Source: Vibrio sp. B1FLJ16
Lineage (GTDB): Bacteria > Pseudomonadota > Gammaproteobacteria > Enterobacterales > Vibrionaceae
Length of the DNA: 64,000 nucleotides
Assembly (NCBI RefSeq): GCF_905175385.1
Contig: NZ_HG992750.1
Coordinates: 1,550,001 to 1,614,000, forward strand
Direction: 5' to 3'
Both the position numbers and the translations under genes were made by a program. The notes below the pieces were generated by a model, which saw nothing but the letters and a program-made list of their open reading frames with translations, searched no databases and was not told the DNA's origin. The stretch's first letter is position 1; the number at the start of each line of letters is the position of its first letter. Positions 1 to 10,653 of the stretch are shown piece by piece.

Positions 1-1714
1 TACCCGGCTGACCGTACATATACCCGTAGTAAGCACGCAGGTTCGCGGTTTGCTGCCACTCATCACCCGGCATCTTATTATGGATAGAAGCTTTACCATA
101 CACCACTTCATCATGAGACAGAGATAACACGTAGTTTTCACTGTGCGCGTAAATAAGCGGGAACGTGATGGTATTGTGGTGGTATTTGCGGTGAACCGGA
201 TCTTCTTTAACATATGAAAGACTGTCATGCATCCAGCCCATGTTCCATTTAAAGCCAAAGCCTAGTCCGCCCATAAAGGTTGGTGCTGACACGCCAGGGA
301 ATGCCGTCGACTCTTCAGCAATTGTCATCGCATTAGGGAAGTGTTTGTAAACTTCCTCGTTCATCCACTTCAGCGTTGCGATCGCGTCATAGTTTTCGTT
401 ACCACCATCAATATTAGGAATCCACTGATCATGGCTACGTGAGTAATCCAGATAAATCATGGAAGCAACCGCATCGACACGAATGCCATCTATATGGAAT
501 TGCTCAAACCAGTAAAGCGCATTAGCGACTAGGAAGCGGCGAACATGCTCACGACCGACATCGTAGATATAAGAGTTCCAGTCTTGGTGCCACCCGCGAC
601 GAGGATCAGGATCGTGGAACAACGGTGTACCATCGAAGTTAGCCAGACCGTGATCATCTGAAGGGAAGTGGGCTGGAACCCAATCTAGAACAACACCAAT
701 ACCAGCCTGGTGACAGACATCGACAAAGTACTTAAAGTCATCCGGAGAGCCGTAACGGCTAGTTGGCGCAAACATGCCTACTGGCTGGTAACCCCAAGAA
801 CCATAGAATGGGTGCTCAGAGATTGGCATCAGCTCAACATGGGTATACTCCATGTCGACTAAGTAAGGCACCAATTGATCAGCCAGCTCACGGTAATTCA
901 GGAACTCACCCTGCTCGTTGCGTTTCCATGAACCTGCGTGAAGTTCATAGAATGACAAAGCTTCGTCGCGCTTTTGCGTTACCGGGCGATTTTGCCACTG
1001 TTGATCCTGCCATTGGTAACGGCTGTGATCATAGGTAATGGAAGCGAATGATGGGTACTGTTCTGAGTAGAAACCCCAAGGATCTTGCTTGTGTGGGAGC
1101 CCTTCCCCATTCGGACCTTTGAGTTCAAATTTATACTGTACGCCTTCTTCTAACCCAGGGACAAACAAACCCCAGATTCCGTAGTCAAGACGTTGCATCG
1201 GGTGGCGACGACCATCCCATTGGTTAAAACCACCAATGAGGCTTACCGCAGAGGCGTGAGGAGCGTACACGAGGAAACGGACACCAGAGATATTTTCTCC
1301 GCCGCGTTCGAGTGTGACAAACTGAGCTCCCATGTAGTGATACATGTCGACAGGAGTGTGAAGATGTTCGTATTCTTGATAGATATTGTGGTACTGGTAT
1401 GGGTCATCAATAATCTGCTCAACCTCATCCCAACTTACTGCTAATTGGTAATGCGTAAGGTGTAAATCGCGCTTTTCTTTTAGGATAAAACCACTCTCAC
1501 CTTCACGCTCTAGCGCGATGCGAGGTTCTCCTTCAATAAGCAACTCTACCTTGTCTGTACCGGGCATCCAGACTCTCAGAGAGCCCTCACCATCTTCTAT
1601 AAACGGTCCGAGTGTTGAGAACGGATCTGCATAAGAGGCTTGCTCCAGCAGTTCATAAGCGCGTTCGTACTTTTTCTTTGTTCTCTTTATCTTGTTTGTT
1701 TTGGTGTTTTTCAA
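1..1714 (-). CDS. glgB: 1,4-alpha-glucan branching enzyme (3' part outside window)
   Basis: This glycogen branching enzyme makes alpha-1,6 branches by moving alpha-1,4 glucan segments. I translated the reverse strand by hand. It has an N-terminal CBM48-type domain followed by a GH13 catalytic barrel. The motif [18 protein letters not shown] near residue 414 carries the nucleophile Asp and is typical of GlgB. About 571 codons are present; the family is about 730 residues long, so the C-terminus lies left of the window. No ATG fits. The best start is TTG at 1714, preceded by an AGGGGG ribosome site five bases upstream, which gives a lysine-rich N-terminus ([10 protein letters not shown]). It follows malQ on the same strand, but a hairpin terminator at 1815-1837 separates them, so it probably has its own promoter. 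Confidence 0.93.
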   Translation of the reverse strand, partial: MKNTKTNKIKRTKKKYERAYELLEQASYADPFSTLGPFIEDGEGSLRVWMPGTDKVELLIEGEPRIALEREGESGFILKEKRDLHLTHYQLAVSWDEVEQIIDDPYQYHNIYQEYEHLHTPVDMYHYMGAQFVTLERGGENISGVRFLVYAPHASAVSLIGGFNQWDGRRHPMQRLDYGIWGLFVPGLEEGVQYKFELKGPNGEGLPHKQDPWGFYSEQYPSFASITYDHSRYQWQDQQWQNRPVTQKRDEALSFYELHAGSWKRNEQGEFLNYRELADQLVPYLVDMEYTHVELMPISEHPFYGSWGYQPVGMFAPTSRYGSPDDFKYFVDVCHQAGIGVVLDWVPAHFPSDDHGLANFDGTPLFHDPDPRRGWHQDWNSYIYDVGREHVRRFLVANALYWFEQFHIDGIRVDAVASMIYLDYSRSHDQWIPNIDGGNENYDAIATLKWMNEEVYKHFPNAMTIAEESTAFPGVSAPTFMGGLGFGFKWNMGWMHDSLSYVKEDPVHRKYHHNTITFPLIYAHSENYVLSLSHDEVVYGKASIHNKMPGDEWQQTANLRAYYGYMYGQPG

Positions 1715-1814
1715 TTCTTCCCCCTAGAGCCAATATTCACCGTAAGCAGATAAATTTTAAGCAAATATTGGATTGCCAGCCAACATCTAAATCCAAATGA
1801 CTTCAAAAACAAAA

Positions 1815-1837
1815 ATGCCCGCTATTATCGCGGGCAT
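1815..1837 (-). terminator. Rho-independent terminator after malQ
   Basis: A perfect 8-bp stem, ATGCCCGC/GCGGGCAT, has a 7-base loop. On the minus strand it is followed by a T-rich run (the complement of the A-run at 1806-1814). It lies between the malQ stop and the glgB start and probably ends the malPQ transcript. Confidence 0.8.
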
Positions 1838-1961
1838 AATAATAGAACTCCATCCTAACGGATTGTTCTTAAAGAATGAGTGACCTGGTTGGAAGTTTCT
1901 TACCTGAAAGATAACAAATTTGAAATCGTCCCATTTAGACAAATCACTCAATACATCTTTC

Positions 1962-4142
1962 TTATTTACTTGCCTTAGCACGTACTTCCGTCAGACGTTT
2001 TGCAATTCGGTTTACATCTTCTCGGCTGAACACTTCATCGAGGTTCATTGACAGCTTACGACGCCAGTTTGGATACTCATCAACTGTACCTGGAATGTTG
2101 ACCGGTTGATCCATTTCCAGCCAGTCTTCAAGCTGAACGCTAAGCAGTGCAGAGTCACCCGCAGCTACATGCAGTTGAAGCGCTTCGCTCAGGAATGAAT
2201 CCATTGGCACGTACTGTGCGTCATGGCCGATGCCTTCTGGCAGGTAACCATGCCAGCGAACACTATCCAGAATACCTTGCTTGCATTTCAAACGATCCGC
2301 AAACAGACCTTCTAGTTGCTGTTCATCTGGGTACAGACCAATCTCACGCCCCATTTTCAAGTCATCACAGTGCCAGAAACCGCGTAGTGTCGGCATATCG
2401 TGAGTACAAAGCGCGGCCATAGACTGCTCAGCGTAGTGCTTCGGAGAAATGAAACCACCGTCTTCTTTTGATGTTTCGAAGAAGAATACTTTGTAAGAGT
2501 GCACGCCTGCATCGCGAAGGATATCCACGATTTCATCTGGCACAGTACCCAAGTCTTCACCGATAACAGAACACTGATGACGATGTGACTCAAGTGCTAG
2601 AATTGCCAGCATATCTTCTACCGGGTAGTACAGGTAAGCACCTTCAGTCGCTTTTTCACCTTTTGGAATCCACCACAGACGCAATAAGCCAAGTACATGG
2701 TCAATACGCAACGCACCACAGTGCTTCATGTTTGCACGCAGTAGCTTGATGTAAGCATCGTAACCTGTTGCTTCCAGTACTTGTGGGTTTAGCGGTGGTA
2801 AACCCCAGTTTTGACCCAGAGGACCTAAAACATCTGGTGGCGCACCAATACTTGCGTCCAGAACCAGGTTACCTTCGTCAGCCCAAGTTTCGCTGCCAGA
2901 GTCCGCAACGCCTACTGCAAGGTCACGGTACAGACCAACAGACATGCCTTTTTCTTCAGCAAGTACTTGCGCTTCTTTGATTTGGTCATCAGCGATCCAC
3001 TGCAGGTACATGTACAGGTAAACGCGTTTTTTGTTGTCTTTGATGTACTTCTGAGTTCCAGCAGACTCAAACGTGCGGTATTTCTCAGGGAATACAGGCC
3101 AGCCCCACATGCTTGAATCTTCAGCGTGCAGGTCAGCGTGAATAGCATCAAATGCCGCTTGGTGTAACAAGCTATCGCCGCCCTTCTCAACAAACTCTAA
3201 GAAGGCACGTGCACGATCGGTATTCTTGTCAAGATGACGCGCTTTGAACTCGCTGAACAGAAGCGGTAGTACACTCATCTTAAGCGCAGACACTTCTGTG
3301 TAGTTCACCCAGTGTGAGTCGCGAGCTTTTTGCAGACGCTGCTGGAATTCAGCACAACCAACTTGTTGTTGCGCTTCAGCGCTTAATGCAAATTCTGGTA
3401 CTGAAACCACATCAATGTACATGATGTTCAGCCAGCGGCGAGAAGACGGGCTGTACGGGCTTGCGCCTTCTGGGTTAGCCGGGAACAGCGAGTGAATCGG
3501 GTTCAAACCAATGAAGTCACCACCACGCGATGCGATATCACTAACCAGTTGCTTAAGATCGCCGAAATCACCGATACCCCAGTTATGCTGAGTACGCAGT
3601 GTGTAAAGCTGGATGCTCGGACCCCAAAGCTTTTTGTGTTGGTTTAGCGAATCTTGTTTGTAACAAGCTTTCGGTGTGATGATCAGTGACATTTCGTAAG
3701 GTGTTTTACGACGCTTACGCTCGATGATCAGTTTGTGGTAACCCCATGCCAGATTCTTTGGCAATGCAAACACTAGAGGGCCACCCTCAGCACGTTCATC
3801 ACGAACAATTTGAGACTGAAGATAGCCTTCAAGTACCTCTCCTTGCTCTGTTTCTAAACGCCAGCTGAATTCACTCTCACGAGCACTCGTACCTAGGTTT
3901 AGTTCTACTTCGACAGGGTCGCCGTCGCGCAGAACAAGAACAGGGGCTAGTACGTCTTTCTTATGTTTTCTTTCAGCAGAAGCTAAAAGGTTTTCGTCGC
4001 TGCTTGTATCGTAGCCAAGTGAAGCGAGTAAGCGGGTCAGAGTCTCATCAGAAACTTTTGCCTCATCTCCCCAGGCGCTCACGTAGCTGTCAGCCAATCT
4101 CGCCATTGCCGCGACTTTCTTTAATGCTGTTTGTTCTTTCAT
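1962..4142 (-). CDS. malQ: 4-alpha-glucanotransferase (amylomaltase)
   Basis: Cytoplasmic amylomaltase, GH77, which disproportionates maltodextrins, releasing glucose and making longer dextrins for MalP. Catalytic residues are visible: nucleophile Asp481 in LRIDHVLGLLRLWW, acid/base Glu529 in VIGEDLGTVP, and Asp582 in CTHDMPTLRGFW. The first ~150 residues are the extra N-terminal domain of enterobacterial/Vibrio MalQ. The reading frame is open upstream to a GTG at 4169, but the ATG at 4142 has a GGAG ribosome site and gives 726 residues, the length I recall for Vibrio MalQ. It lies downstream of malP on the same strand, with a strong hairpin (4235-4261) in the 134-bp gap, so it is probably co-transcribed from the MalT-controlled malP promoter. 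Confidence 0.96.
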   Translation of the reverse strand: MKEQTALKKVAAMARLADSYVSAWGDEAKVSDETLTRLLASLGYDTSSDENLLASAERKHKKDVLAPVLVLRDGDPVEVELNLGTSARESEFSWRLETEQGEVLEGYLQSQIVRDERAEGGPLVFALPKNLAWGYHKLIIERKRRKTPYEMSLIITPKACYKQDSLNQHKKLWGPSIQLYTLRTQHNWGIGDFGDLKQLVSDIASRGGDFIGLNPIHSLFPANPEGASPYSPSSRRWLNIMYIDVVSVPEFALSAEAQQQVGCAEFQQRLQKARDSHWVNYTEVSALKMSVLPLLFSEFKARHLDKNTDRARAFLEFVEKGGDSLLHQAAFDAIHADLHAEDSSMWGWPVFPEKYRTFESAGTQKYIKDNKKRVYLYMYLQWIADDQIKEAQVLAEEKGMSVGLYRDLAVGVADSGSETWADEGNLVLDASIGAPPDVLGPLGQNWGLPPLNPQVLEATGYDAYIKLLRANMKHCGALRIDHVLGLLRLWWIPKGEKATEGAYLYYPVEDMLAILALESHRHQCSVIGEDLGTVPDEIVDILRDAGVHSYKVFFFETSKEDGGFISPKHYAEQSMAALCTHDMPTLRGFWHCDDLKMGREIGLYPDEQQLEGLFADRLKCKQGILDSVRWHGYLPEGIGHDAQYVPMDSFLSEALQLHVAAGDSALLSVQLEDWLEMDQPVNIPGTVDEYPNWRRKLSMNLDEVFSREDVNRIAKRLTEVRAKASK

Positions 4143-4234
4143 CGCTTTCTCCGAAGGTAATGCAAACACCTTCCATGTAGGGTTTTATTTATTATAAAAA
4201 CTTAGAGTTATCAAAAACTAATAGTTATAAATTG

Positions 4235-4261
4235 CCCAAGGTAGCGCTTGGCTACCTTGGG
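4235..4261 (-). other. Intercistronic stem-loop between malP and malQ
   Basis: A perfect 11-bp stem, CCCAAGGTAGC/GCTACCTTGGG, with a 5-base loop. On the minus strand there is no good T-run after it, so it looks more like an mRNA-stabilising or attenuating hairpin at the malP 3' end than a full terminator. Confidence 0.6.
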
Positions 4262-4276
4262 TATTTAACTTATTTA

Positions 4277-6730
4277 TTAACGGTGAACCGGTTCTAGTTT
4301 CCAGATGTTATTCACATAGTCGCGGATTGAGCGGTCTGATGTGAACTTGCCAACAAGGGCAGTATTAAGGATGGCTTTCTTAGCCCAACCAGCCTGGTCT
4401 TTGTATTGCTGGCCCATATCTTCATGCGCTTTCACATAAGATGCGAAATCTGCAAGACATAGGTATGGGTCACCGCCATCTAGTAGGCTATCGAATGTTG
4501 CACGCAGCAGGCCTGGTTGACCCGGAGTGAACTCTTCGCCTGTCAGAAGATCCATAGATGCTTTCAGCAGGTGATCCGCATTGTAGTAGTTGTAAGGGTT
4601 GTAGCCAGCAGCTTTAGTTGCTTTCACACCCTCAACATCCAGACCGAAGATGTAGATGTTCTCGTCACCCACTTCTTCACGGATCTCTACGTTCGCACCA
4701 TCCATCGTACCGATAGTCAGGGCACCGTTAAGCGCCATCTTCATGTTACCAGTACCTGAAGCTTCTTTACCCGCTAGAGAAATCTGTTGTGATACATCCG
4801 CCGCAGGGATGATGATTTCAGCCATGCTCACACGGTAGTCAGGGATGAATACCACTTTCAGCTTGTTACCGATGCGAGGATCGTTATTGATCTTCTCTGC
4901 AATCTTGTTAACCGCGAAGATGATTTCTTTCGCCAGGTGGTAACCAGGAGCGGCTTTCGCTGCGAAGATACATACACGTGGTGTGCACTCGAAGCCAGGC
5001 TCGTTAAGGATACGGTGGTACAGAGACAAGATGTGTAGCAGGTCTAAGTGCTGACGCTTGTACTCGTGCAGACGCTTGATTTGAACATCAAAGATTGCAT
5101 TTGTATCTAGCTCGATACCCATGTGCTCTTTCACCCAGTTAGCCAGGCGCTCTTTGTTCTCTTTCTTAACTGCCATGAATTCTTTTTGGAATTTCTCGTC
5201 AGTTGCAAACTTCGCGATACCTGAAAGTTGCTCAAGCTTCGCTGGCCATTCGTTGCCAATCTTATCTGTGATTAGCTGAGACAGGCCTGGGTTACAGAAC
5301 TTCAACCAACGACGAGGAGTAATACCGTTCGTTACGTTGTGTAGACGAGTTGGGTACATTTCGTGGAACTCAGGGAATAGGTCTTTCTTAACCAATTCAG
5401 AGTGAAGTGCTGCCACGCCGTTTACTGCGTAAGAACCGATTACACATAGGTTAGCCATGCGCACCATGCGGTGGAAACCTTCTTCGATGATAGAAAGCTT
5501 AGCTTGCTTCTCACCGTCACCAGGCCACATTGCACGAACTTCTTGCAGGAAGCGGTGGTTGATTTCAAAGATAATTTCCATGTGACGTGGAAGTAGGTGC
5601 TGCATTAGCGCCTCTGGCCATGTCTCTAGTGCTTCTGGAAGTAGCGTATGGTTAGTGTACGCAAATGTGTGCGAACTGATTTCCCAAGCCGCTTCCCAAG
5701 TCAGACCCTTCTCATCCATAAGGATGCGCATTAGCTCAGGAATCGCAATTGTTGGGTGCGTATCGTTAAGCTGAATCGTCTCTTGCTTAGGTAGGTCTGC
5801 TAGTGTGTAACCCGCCGCTTCGTGACGACGTAGAATATCACGTACTGATGCAGCAGAGTGGAAGTACTGTTGCATTAGACGAAGTGTTTTACCTTTCTCG
5901 TGGTTGTCGTTCGGGTAAAGCACTTTAGTGATGTTACCTGCGTCGATCAGTGCGTGCTGAGCTTCGAAGTAATCACCATTATTAAAGCTTTCTAGTGAGA
6001 ATGGTGCAATTGCCTGACATTCCCAAAGACGTAGCGGGTAAACCGTGTCTGATTCGTAACCTACGATTGGTAGATCCCAAGGCATCGCTTTTACTGTCAT
6101 GCCAGGAACCCATTTACGAACTTCTTTACCGTTCTCATTCACTACTTCAACGTGACCGTAGAAGCCGATTTCCTGAGCAAGTTCTGGACGAGCCACTTCC
6201 CACGGGTAACCTTCAACGCCACACCATGCATCTGGTGCTTCTTGCTGACGGCCATCCTTGAATGATTGCTTAAATAGACCGTACTCGTAGTGTAGGCCAT
6301 AACCCACTGTTGGGTATTCTTGTGCTGCACATGAATCCATGAAACATGCTGCCAGACGACCTAGACCACCGTTACCTAGTGACGGGTCGCGTTCTTCTTC
6401 AAGAAGGTCAGTCAGGCTGTGACCAAGTTCGGCCATTGCTTCTGTTACTTGCTCGTACAGACCCATGCTGATTAGGTTGTTACCAGTCAGACGACCGATC
6501 AAGAATTCTAACGACAGGTAGTTAACGCTCTTCGCGCCTTTGATTTTTGGATCTTCTTCAGTAGCAAGCAAATCAAAAGTAGTTAGCTCTGCCAATGCGC
6601 GACCCATTGCAAGGTACCATGCGCGGCTATCTGCGTTTTCTACTGTGTGTGCGTAAGTTACTGAAAGGTGTTTCTTTACGCTGTCTTGGAACGACTTTTT
6701 GTCAAAATTTTTCTGTTGTGTAGGTTTCAT
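4277..6730 (-). CDS. malP: Maltodextrin/glycogen phosphorylase
   Basis: GT35 phosphorylase that releases glucose-1-phosphate from maltodextrins in the cytoplasm. The pyridoxal-phosphate lysine is Lys664 in the motif EASGTGNMKMALNGALT. The family's NDTHPTIAIPELMR, DFDVQIKRLHEYKRQ-like and GNGGLGRLAACF segments are all present. Length (817) is full for the family. It could equally be called glycogen phosphorylase; the malQ and malT neighbours favour MalP. The promoter region (6731-6930) holds a cluster of MalT-like boxes and a CRP-like site, which fits maltose-regulon control. Confidence 0.96.
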   Translation of the reverse strand: MKPTQQKNFDKKSFQDSVKKHLSVTYAHTVENADSRAWYLAMGRALAELTTFDLLATEEDPKIKGAKSVNYLSLEFLIGRLTGNNLISMGLYEQVTEAMAELGHSLTDLLEEERDPSLGNGGLGRLAACFMDSCAAQEYPTVGYGLHYEYGLFKQSFKDGRQQEAPDAWCGVEGYPWEVARPELAQEIGFYGHVEVVNENGKEVRKWVPGMTVKAMPWDLPIVGYESDTVYPLRLWECQAIAPFSLESFNNGDYFEAQHALIDAGNITKVLYPNDNHEKGKTLRLMQQYFHSAASVRDILRRHEAAGYTLADLPKQETIQLNDTHPTIAIPELMRILMDEKGLTWEAAWEISSHTFAYTNHTLLPEALETWPEALMQHLLPRHMEIIFEINHRFLQEVRAMWPGDGEKQAKLSIIEEGFHRMVRMANLCVIGSYAVNGVAALHSELVKKDLFPEFHEMYPTRLHNVTNGITPRRWLKFCNPGLSQLITDKIGNEWPAKLEQLSGIAKFATDEKFQKEFMAVKKENKERLANWVKEHMGIELDTNAIFDVQIKRLHEYKRQHLDLLHILSLYHRILNEPGFECTPRVCIFAAKAAPGYHLAKEIIFAVNKIAEKINNDPRIGNKLKVVFIPDYRVSMAEIIIPAADVSQQISLAGKEASGTGNMKMALNGALTIGTMDGANVEIREEVGDENIYIFGLDVEGVKATKAAGYNPYNYYNADHLLKASMDLLTGEEFTPGQPGLLRATFDSLLDGGDPYLCLADFASYVKAHEDMGQQYKDQAGWAKKAILNTALVGKFTSDRSIRDYVNNIWKLEPVHR

Positions 6731-6796
6731 TAAGAAATTCTCACGTCTTTTAGTAATTCATCTGCCATACATCGTGCATTTAGCAGTGTGAATAAA

Positions 6797-6844
6797 CATC
6801 CTCCCAATTCTCCTCCTTCGAAGGAGGAGGAATGGGGGAGTAGA
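6797..6844 (-). promoter_or_regulatory. Cluster of MalT-like boxes upstream of malP
   Basis: Against the E. coli MalT box GGGGAKGAGG I count 8/10 matches at 6797-6806 (minus strand, TGGGAGGATG), 6821-6830 (plus, AAGGAGGAGG) and 6835-6844 (plus, GGGGAGTAGA). The middle of the cluster is a perfect inverted repeat (6811-6828, TCCTCCTTCGAAGGAGGA). The placement 67-114 bp before malP suits an activator array. Matches were counted by eye. Confidence 0.55.
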
Positions 6845-6906
6845 GGGGGTTACCGCGAACGGTTAGTGATCTAAATCTCAACAAAGCTGAAACTGCGTCA
6901 GTTGAT

Positions 6907-6922
6907 AGTGATTTAGATCACG
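6907..6922. promoter_or_regulatory. CRP-like site in malP-malT intergenic region
   Basis: AGTGA-TTTAGA-TCACG fits the TGTGA-N6-TCACA consensus with one change in each arm. CRP control of malT and the mal operons is established in E. coli; here it is inferred from the match. Confidence 0.5.
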
Positions 6923-7089
6923 TGCAATTGTGAGAATAGTCTGAGATTTACGCATGACACTTTTTAGAGCACGAAATAGTTAGGTTGTAAAATTTGTCTT
7001 AGCGATCACAATAACCCGATTGAGAAAGATGAAACTCTTCCAAATATCGTGCAGACAAATTACTTGGCAATGACTTCAGAGTGCATTTT

Positions 7090-7105
7090 CGTGATAAAAA
7101 TCACA
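7090..7105 (+). promoter_or_regulatory. CRP-like site upstream of malT
   Basis: CGTGA-TAAAAA-TCACA differs from the CRP consensus TGTGA-N6-TCACA at one base. It lies 340 bp before the malT start, so a long 5' leader (or a second promoter) would be needed. I see nothing else clear in 7106-7446. Confidence 0.5.
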
Positions 7106-7446
7106 AAACAAGGGCGTAGTTAGTATCATTTCTCAATTCCACAAGGAATTAGGAAGTGGATCAAAGTAAGCTACATTTCTGATGTCGTACCATCCCAAAC
7201 GTTTTGCAAAACTTATAATCTTTATCCATTTATCGCTAGCTTTTATACCTAAGTAACTTTGAAGTCCGTTCTGTATACGCCATTACAGCGCTTACACGCT
7301 CTATGAGCCAGAGCCGACTAACTGACATGGACCGCTGAAAACAAGTTCAGCTGTATCGTTCAGTAAGAATGATTCCGTCGTTATTTAGATTGGTATAAGG
7401 ACCTTGAAGTCATTTAGGTATACATAAATTAAGGACATAATTACTA

Positions 7447-10155
7447 ATGTGGATTCCATCTAAGCTCACTCGACCTGGTCGGTTACACAACGCTATTGTG
7501 CGTCCAAGAGTGCTGGACTTACTGCAACAAGCGCCTTATTACAAGTTGGTTTTGTTTCGCTCTCCTGCCGGATACGGTAAAACGACGATGGCAGCACAGT
7601 GGCTGTCAGATAAGCCTAATGTTGGCTGGTACAGCATTGATGATAGTGACAATGATGGCTTTCGTTTCGTCAATTACCTGTTACAGGCACTGAACAAAGC
7701 AACCAATTTCAGTTGCGCTAATGCTCAAAAGTTGGCAGAAAAGCGTCAGATTTCCTCTTTGCGCTCTTTATATAGTGAGCTTTTCGCGGAAATGGCTGAC
7801 TTTCACCAGGAATGTTACATCGTTCTTGATGACTACCACCTGATCACTAATGATGAAATTCATGAATCCATGCGCTTTTTCTTAAAGCACATGCCAGATA
7901 ACCTGACCGTCGTTGTTACCAGTCGTGCTATGCCACCACTCGGAACGGCGAATCTTCGTGTGCGCGATTTGATGATTGAAATCGGTAACGAAATGCTGGC
8001 GTTCGATACGGAAGAAACCACCCGTTTCTTTAACCAGCGTATCGCTGATGGTATTGATGAAGACATGGCAAACAGCCTGAGAACGTATGTTGAAGGCTGG
8101 CCTTCTGCACTGCAACTTATCGCATTGCAGGCACAGCATCAAAAACGTAGCCTGGCGCAAACTGTTGAGTCAGTTTCCCAGTTCAACCACGCGCATTTAT
8201 GGGATTACCTGGTAGAAGAAGTCTTTGATCTTCTCGATCACGAAACTCGTCACTTCCTGATGCAAGTCTCAGTATTAGATCATTTCAACGATGAGTTAGT
8301 ATTTGCTTTGACTCAGCGCGAAGATGCACTTGGTATGATTGAATCGTTGAACCGCTACGGCTTGTTTATCTACCCTCTTGAGGGCGAACATAACTGGTTC
8401 CGGTTCCACAATTTATTCGGAGAGTTTTTATCTCACGAACGTCAAGCCCGGATTCCTCAGCAAGAAAAAGATCTGCACCGTAATGCCGCTCTGGCCTGGT
8501 TAAAACAAAAATCGCCGCACCAGGCGATTCACCATGCACAAAAATCAAACGATAAAGATCTGGTTGTCGAAATTCTAAATGAGTTTGGCTGGAAAATGTT
8601 TAACCAAGGCGAGTTAAGCACGCTGGAAAACGCGATTCATCAGCTTGATGCAGAACTGCTGTTCAGCCATCCGAAGCTGACCATGCTTCGTGCATGGCTG
8701 GCGCAGAGTCAGCACCGTTACAATCAGGTAGGTCAGCTACTTGAAGAAGCGGAAGCCGAACATAATAAGCGCAATATTGAGCTGGATGTCGGCTATCAAG
8801 GCCAAGCCAATGCGTTACTTGCTCAGGTTGCAATGAACAGCAACCAACCAGAAAAAGCACTTGAGTTAGCAGAACTTGCGCTCAGCAAACTAGACCATAC
8901 GAACTATCGCAGCCAAATCGTCGCAACGTCCGTTGTCGGTGAAGTAAACCACGTACTGGGCAAGCTTGATCGCGCACTACCGATGATGCAGCAAACTGAG
9001 AAGTTGGCTCGTCAGTACCAAGTTTACCACCAGGCGTTATGGGCAATTTTGCAGCAAAGTGAAATATTAATTGCTCAGGGCTACGTCCAGGCCGCTTTTG
9101 AAGTGCAAGATTCGGGTTTCCGCTTAATTGAAGAACATCAGCTACAGCATGTTCCTCTTCACGAGTTCTTGCTGCGTATTCGCGCTCAGGTACTCTGGTG
9201 CTGGAACCGTCTGGATGAAGCAGAAGAGTGCGCTCACAAAGGGCTACAGATCCTTGAGAGCCATTCTCCAAGTAAGCACTTACACAGCTATTCAATGCTT
9301 GCCCGTATCGCCGTAGGACGCGGAGAGCTCGATAAAGCCGGGAAATTTATCGAGCACATTCAGCACCTGATGAAACAGTCTACTTATCATGTCGACTGGA
9401 CCGCTAATGCATCCCTGTCGCTGATCCTTTTCTGGCAAGCCCGGGGAAATACAGAAGCAATACAAGAATGGTTAAACAGTGCGGTTCGACCAGAGTCAGC
9501 ATGCAACCACTTCTGTCAGTTACAATGGCGTAACATCGTTCGTGCACATATTAATCTGGGCCAGTATGAAGAAGCTCGCCAGGCGTTGAACTTCCTACAA
9601 AGTGAAGCAAGCCAGAGCCACTTAGTGACTGATACCAACCGTAACTTAGTGGTAGAAGCCGTTTTATCTGCTCGTCAGAAAGATGAAGAAAAAGCCAAAT
9701 CTCTGCTAAAAGAAGCGTTAGTAATGACTAACCAGACGGGTATGGTTGGCAACTTCCTGATTGATGGTGCAACAATCGGCGGGCTGTTAGAGAAACTCAG
9801 CCTGCGTCATGAGTTAGGCGATCTAGAACGTCACCGTGCACAGCAACTGATGAAAGACATCTCATCTAATCAGCGCAGCCGTTCGATTCACTTTGATGAA
9901 GAGTTCATTGAAAAGCTGGTGAACCACCCTAATGTGCCAGAGCTAGTCCGTACCAGCCCGTTAACTCAACGTGAATGGCAAGTACTCGGTTTGATTTACT
10001 CCGGATTTAGTAACGAGCAAATCGCCCAAGAACTTGATGTAGCAGGTACGACGATCAAGACTCATATTCGCAACCTATACCAGAAGCTGAATATTGCTAA
10101 CCGTAAGGAAGCGATTGTCACCGCAGAAAACCTATTGCAACTAATGGGTTACTAG
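7447..10155 (+). CDS. malT: HTH-type transcriptional regulator MalT
   Basis: Maltotriose- and ATP-dependent activator of the maltose regulon (STAND ATPase, LuxR family). Walker A is SPAGYGKTT at residues 39-47; a winged-helix/arm region follows, then a large TPR-like sensor domain (about 440-800), and a C-terminal LuxR helix-turn-helix ([15 protein letters not shown] to the end). The length, 902 residues, is full. It is divergent from malPQ, as in E. coli. Its likely targets in this window are malPQ, the pullulanase and the lamB/glgX divergent promoter, all of which carry MalT-like boxes. A CRP-like site lies upstream. Confidence 0.97.
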   Translation: MWIPSKLTRPGRLHNAIVRPRVLDLLQQAPYYKLVLFRSPAGYGKTTMAAQWLSDKPNVGWYSIDDSDNDGFRFVNYLLQALNKATNFSCANAQKLAEKRQISSLRSLYSELFAEMADFHQECYIVLDDYHLITNDEIHESMRFFLKHMPDNLTVVVTSRAMPPLGTANLRVRDLMIEIGNEMLAFDTEETTRFFNQRIADGIDEDMANSLRTYVEGWPSALQLIALQAQHQKRSLAQTVESVSQFNHAHLWDYLVEEVFDLLDHETRHFLMQVSVLDHFNDELVFALTQREDALGMIESLNRYGLFIYPLEGEHNWFRFHNLFGEFLSHERQARIPQQEKDLHRNAALAWLKQKSPHQAIHHAQKSNDKDLVVEILNEFGWKMFNQGELSTLENAIHQLDAELLFSHPKLTMLRAWLAQSQHRYNQVGQLLEEAEAEHNKRNIELDVGYQGQANALLAQVAMNSNQPEKALELAELALSKLDHTNYRSQIVATSVVGEVNHVLGKLDRALPMMQQTEKLARQYQVYHQALWAILQQSEILIAQGYVQAAFEVQDSGFRLIEEHQLQHVPLHEFLLRIRAQVLWCWNRLDEAEECAHKGLQILESHSPSKHLHSYSMLARIAVGRGELDKAGKFIEHIQHLMKQSTYHVDWTANASLSLILFWQARGNTEAIQEWLNSAVRPESACNHFCQLQWRNIVRAHINLGQYEEARQALNFLQSEASQSHLVTDTNRNLVVEAVLSARQKDEEKAKSLLKEALVMTNQTGMVGNFLIDGATIGGLLEKLSLRHELGDLERHRAQQLMKDISSNQRSRSIHFDEEFIEKLVNHPNVPELVRTSPLTQREWQVLGLIYSGFSNEQIAQELDVAGTTIKTHIRNLYQKLNIANRKEAIVTAENLLQLMGY

Positions 10156-10192
10156 GGTCTGTTGACTTCTCGTGGTTAAATTTAGTGAATCA

Positions 10193-10222
10193 AGGGTTGG
10201 CTTGTAAAGTCGGCCCTTTTTT
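10193..10222 (+). terminator. Terminator after malT
   Basis: Stem AGGGTTGGC/GTCGGCCCT (9 pairs including G-U), 7-base loop, then a run of Ts, 38 bp after the malT stop. Confidence 0.65.
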
Positions 10223-10384
10223 ATACCAATCACAGTAAATAAGTGATCAGAAATAGCGTAGAAAAAATGCTTGATAACAAGGCAAAAATTTTTGGTAAGT
10301 AGTTATTCTACAATCAAAATTTTTAACGACGTTAACGAGTATTTTAGCAAGCTAGAATGACCCGTTATTTACTACGATTGGTAT
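10223..10384. repeat. MITE-like intergenic inverted-repeat element (162 bp)
   Basis: The ends are inverted copies of each other: ATACCAATCACAGTAAATAA at the left and the complement of ATACCAATCGTAGTAAATAA at the right (18/20 identical). It has no coding capacity. Short elements with these ends look familiar from Vibrio intergenic regions. It sits directly after the malT terminator and before the Qrr gene. Confidence 0.6.
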
Positions 10385-10436
10385 TATTGGCTGAATTTAC
10401 GAAACAGTAGTGTGTAAACGAGGGAGAGGTTTAGAC

Positions 10437-10547
10437 AAAAAAATAGCCAACCGCAATGACCGCGATTGGCTTATATATATCGTGAACAATCTATATTCAC
10501 TAACAACGTCAGTTGGCTAGGTGACCCTCGGCTTAAGAAGGGTCGCC
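10437..10547 (-). ncRNA. qrr: Qrr quorum-sensing small RNA
   Basis: Minus-strand sRNA of the Qrr family, Hfq-dependent RNAs that base-pair with luxR/hapR-type, aphA and other quorum-sensing mRNAs at low cell density. Visible parts, 5' to 3': a first hairpin GGCGACCCT...AGGGTCACC (10547-10520); the invariant pairing region with the blocks ACCTAGCCAACTGACG and TTGTTAGTGAA (to 10496); and a terminator stem AGCCAA...TTGGCT (10471-10445) followed by seven Ts. The length (~111 nt) is normal for Qrr. A sigma-54 promoter and a perfect LuxO site lie just upstream. Vibrios carry several qrr paralogues; which number this is cannot be decided here. Confidence 0.93.
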
Positions 10548-10555
10548 GACAATTA

Positions 10556-10571
10556 TGCATATATCATGCCA
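10556..10571 (-). promoter_or_regulatory. Sigma-54 promoter of qrr
   Basis: TGGCATGATATATGCA on the minus strand has the -24 GG and -12 GC separated by 10 bases, as sigma-54 requires. It predicts transcription start at about 10545-10548, exactly at the first Qrr hairpin. Confidence 0.9.
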
Positions 10572-10653
10572 ATAATAAAAGGTTTATTTGCGTGCTAACG
10601 ATCACATTTACAAATTCTCACTGGTAAGACTTGTAGCAAAATACGAAACGTGA

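Noticed and set aside
8882..9295. 137-codon open frame on the minus strand
   Set aside because: Antisense to malT, no domain, no ribosome site; shadow frame.
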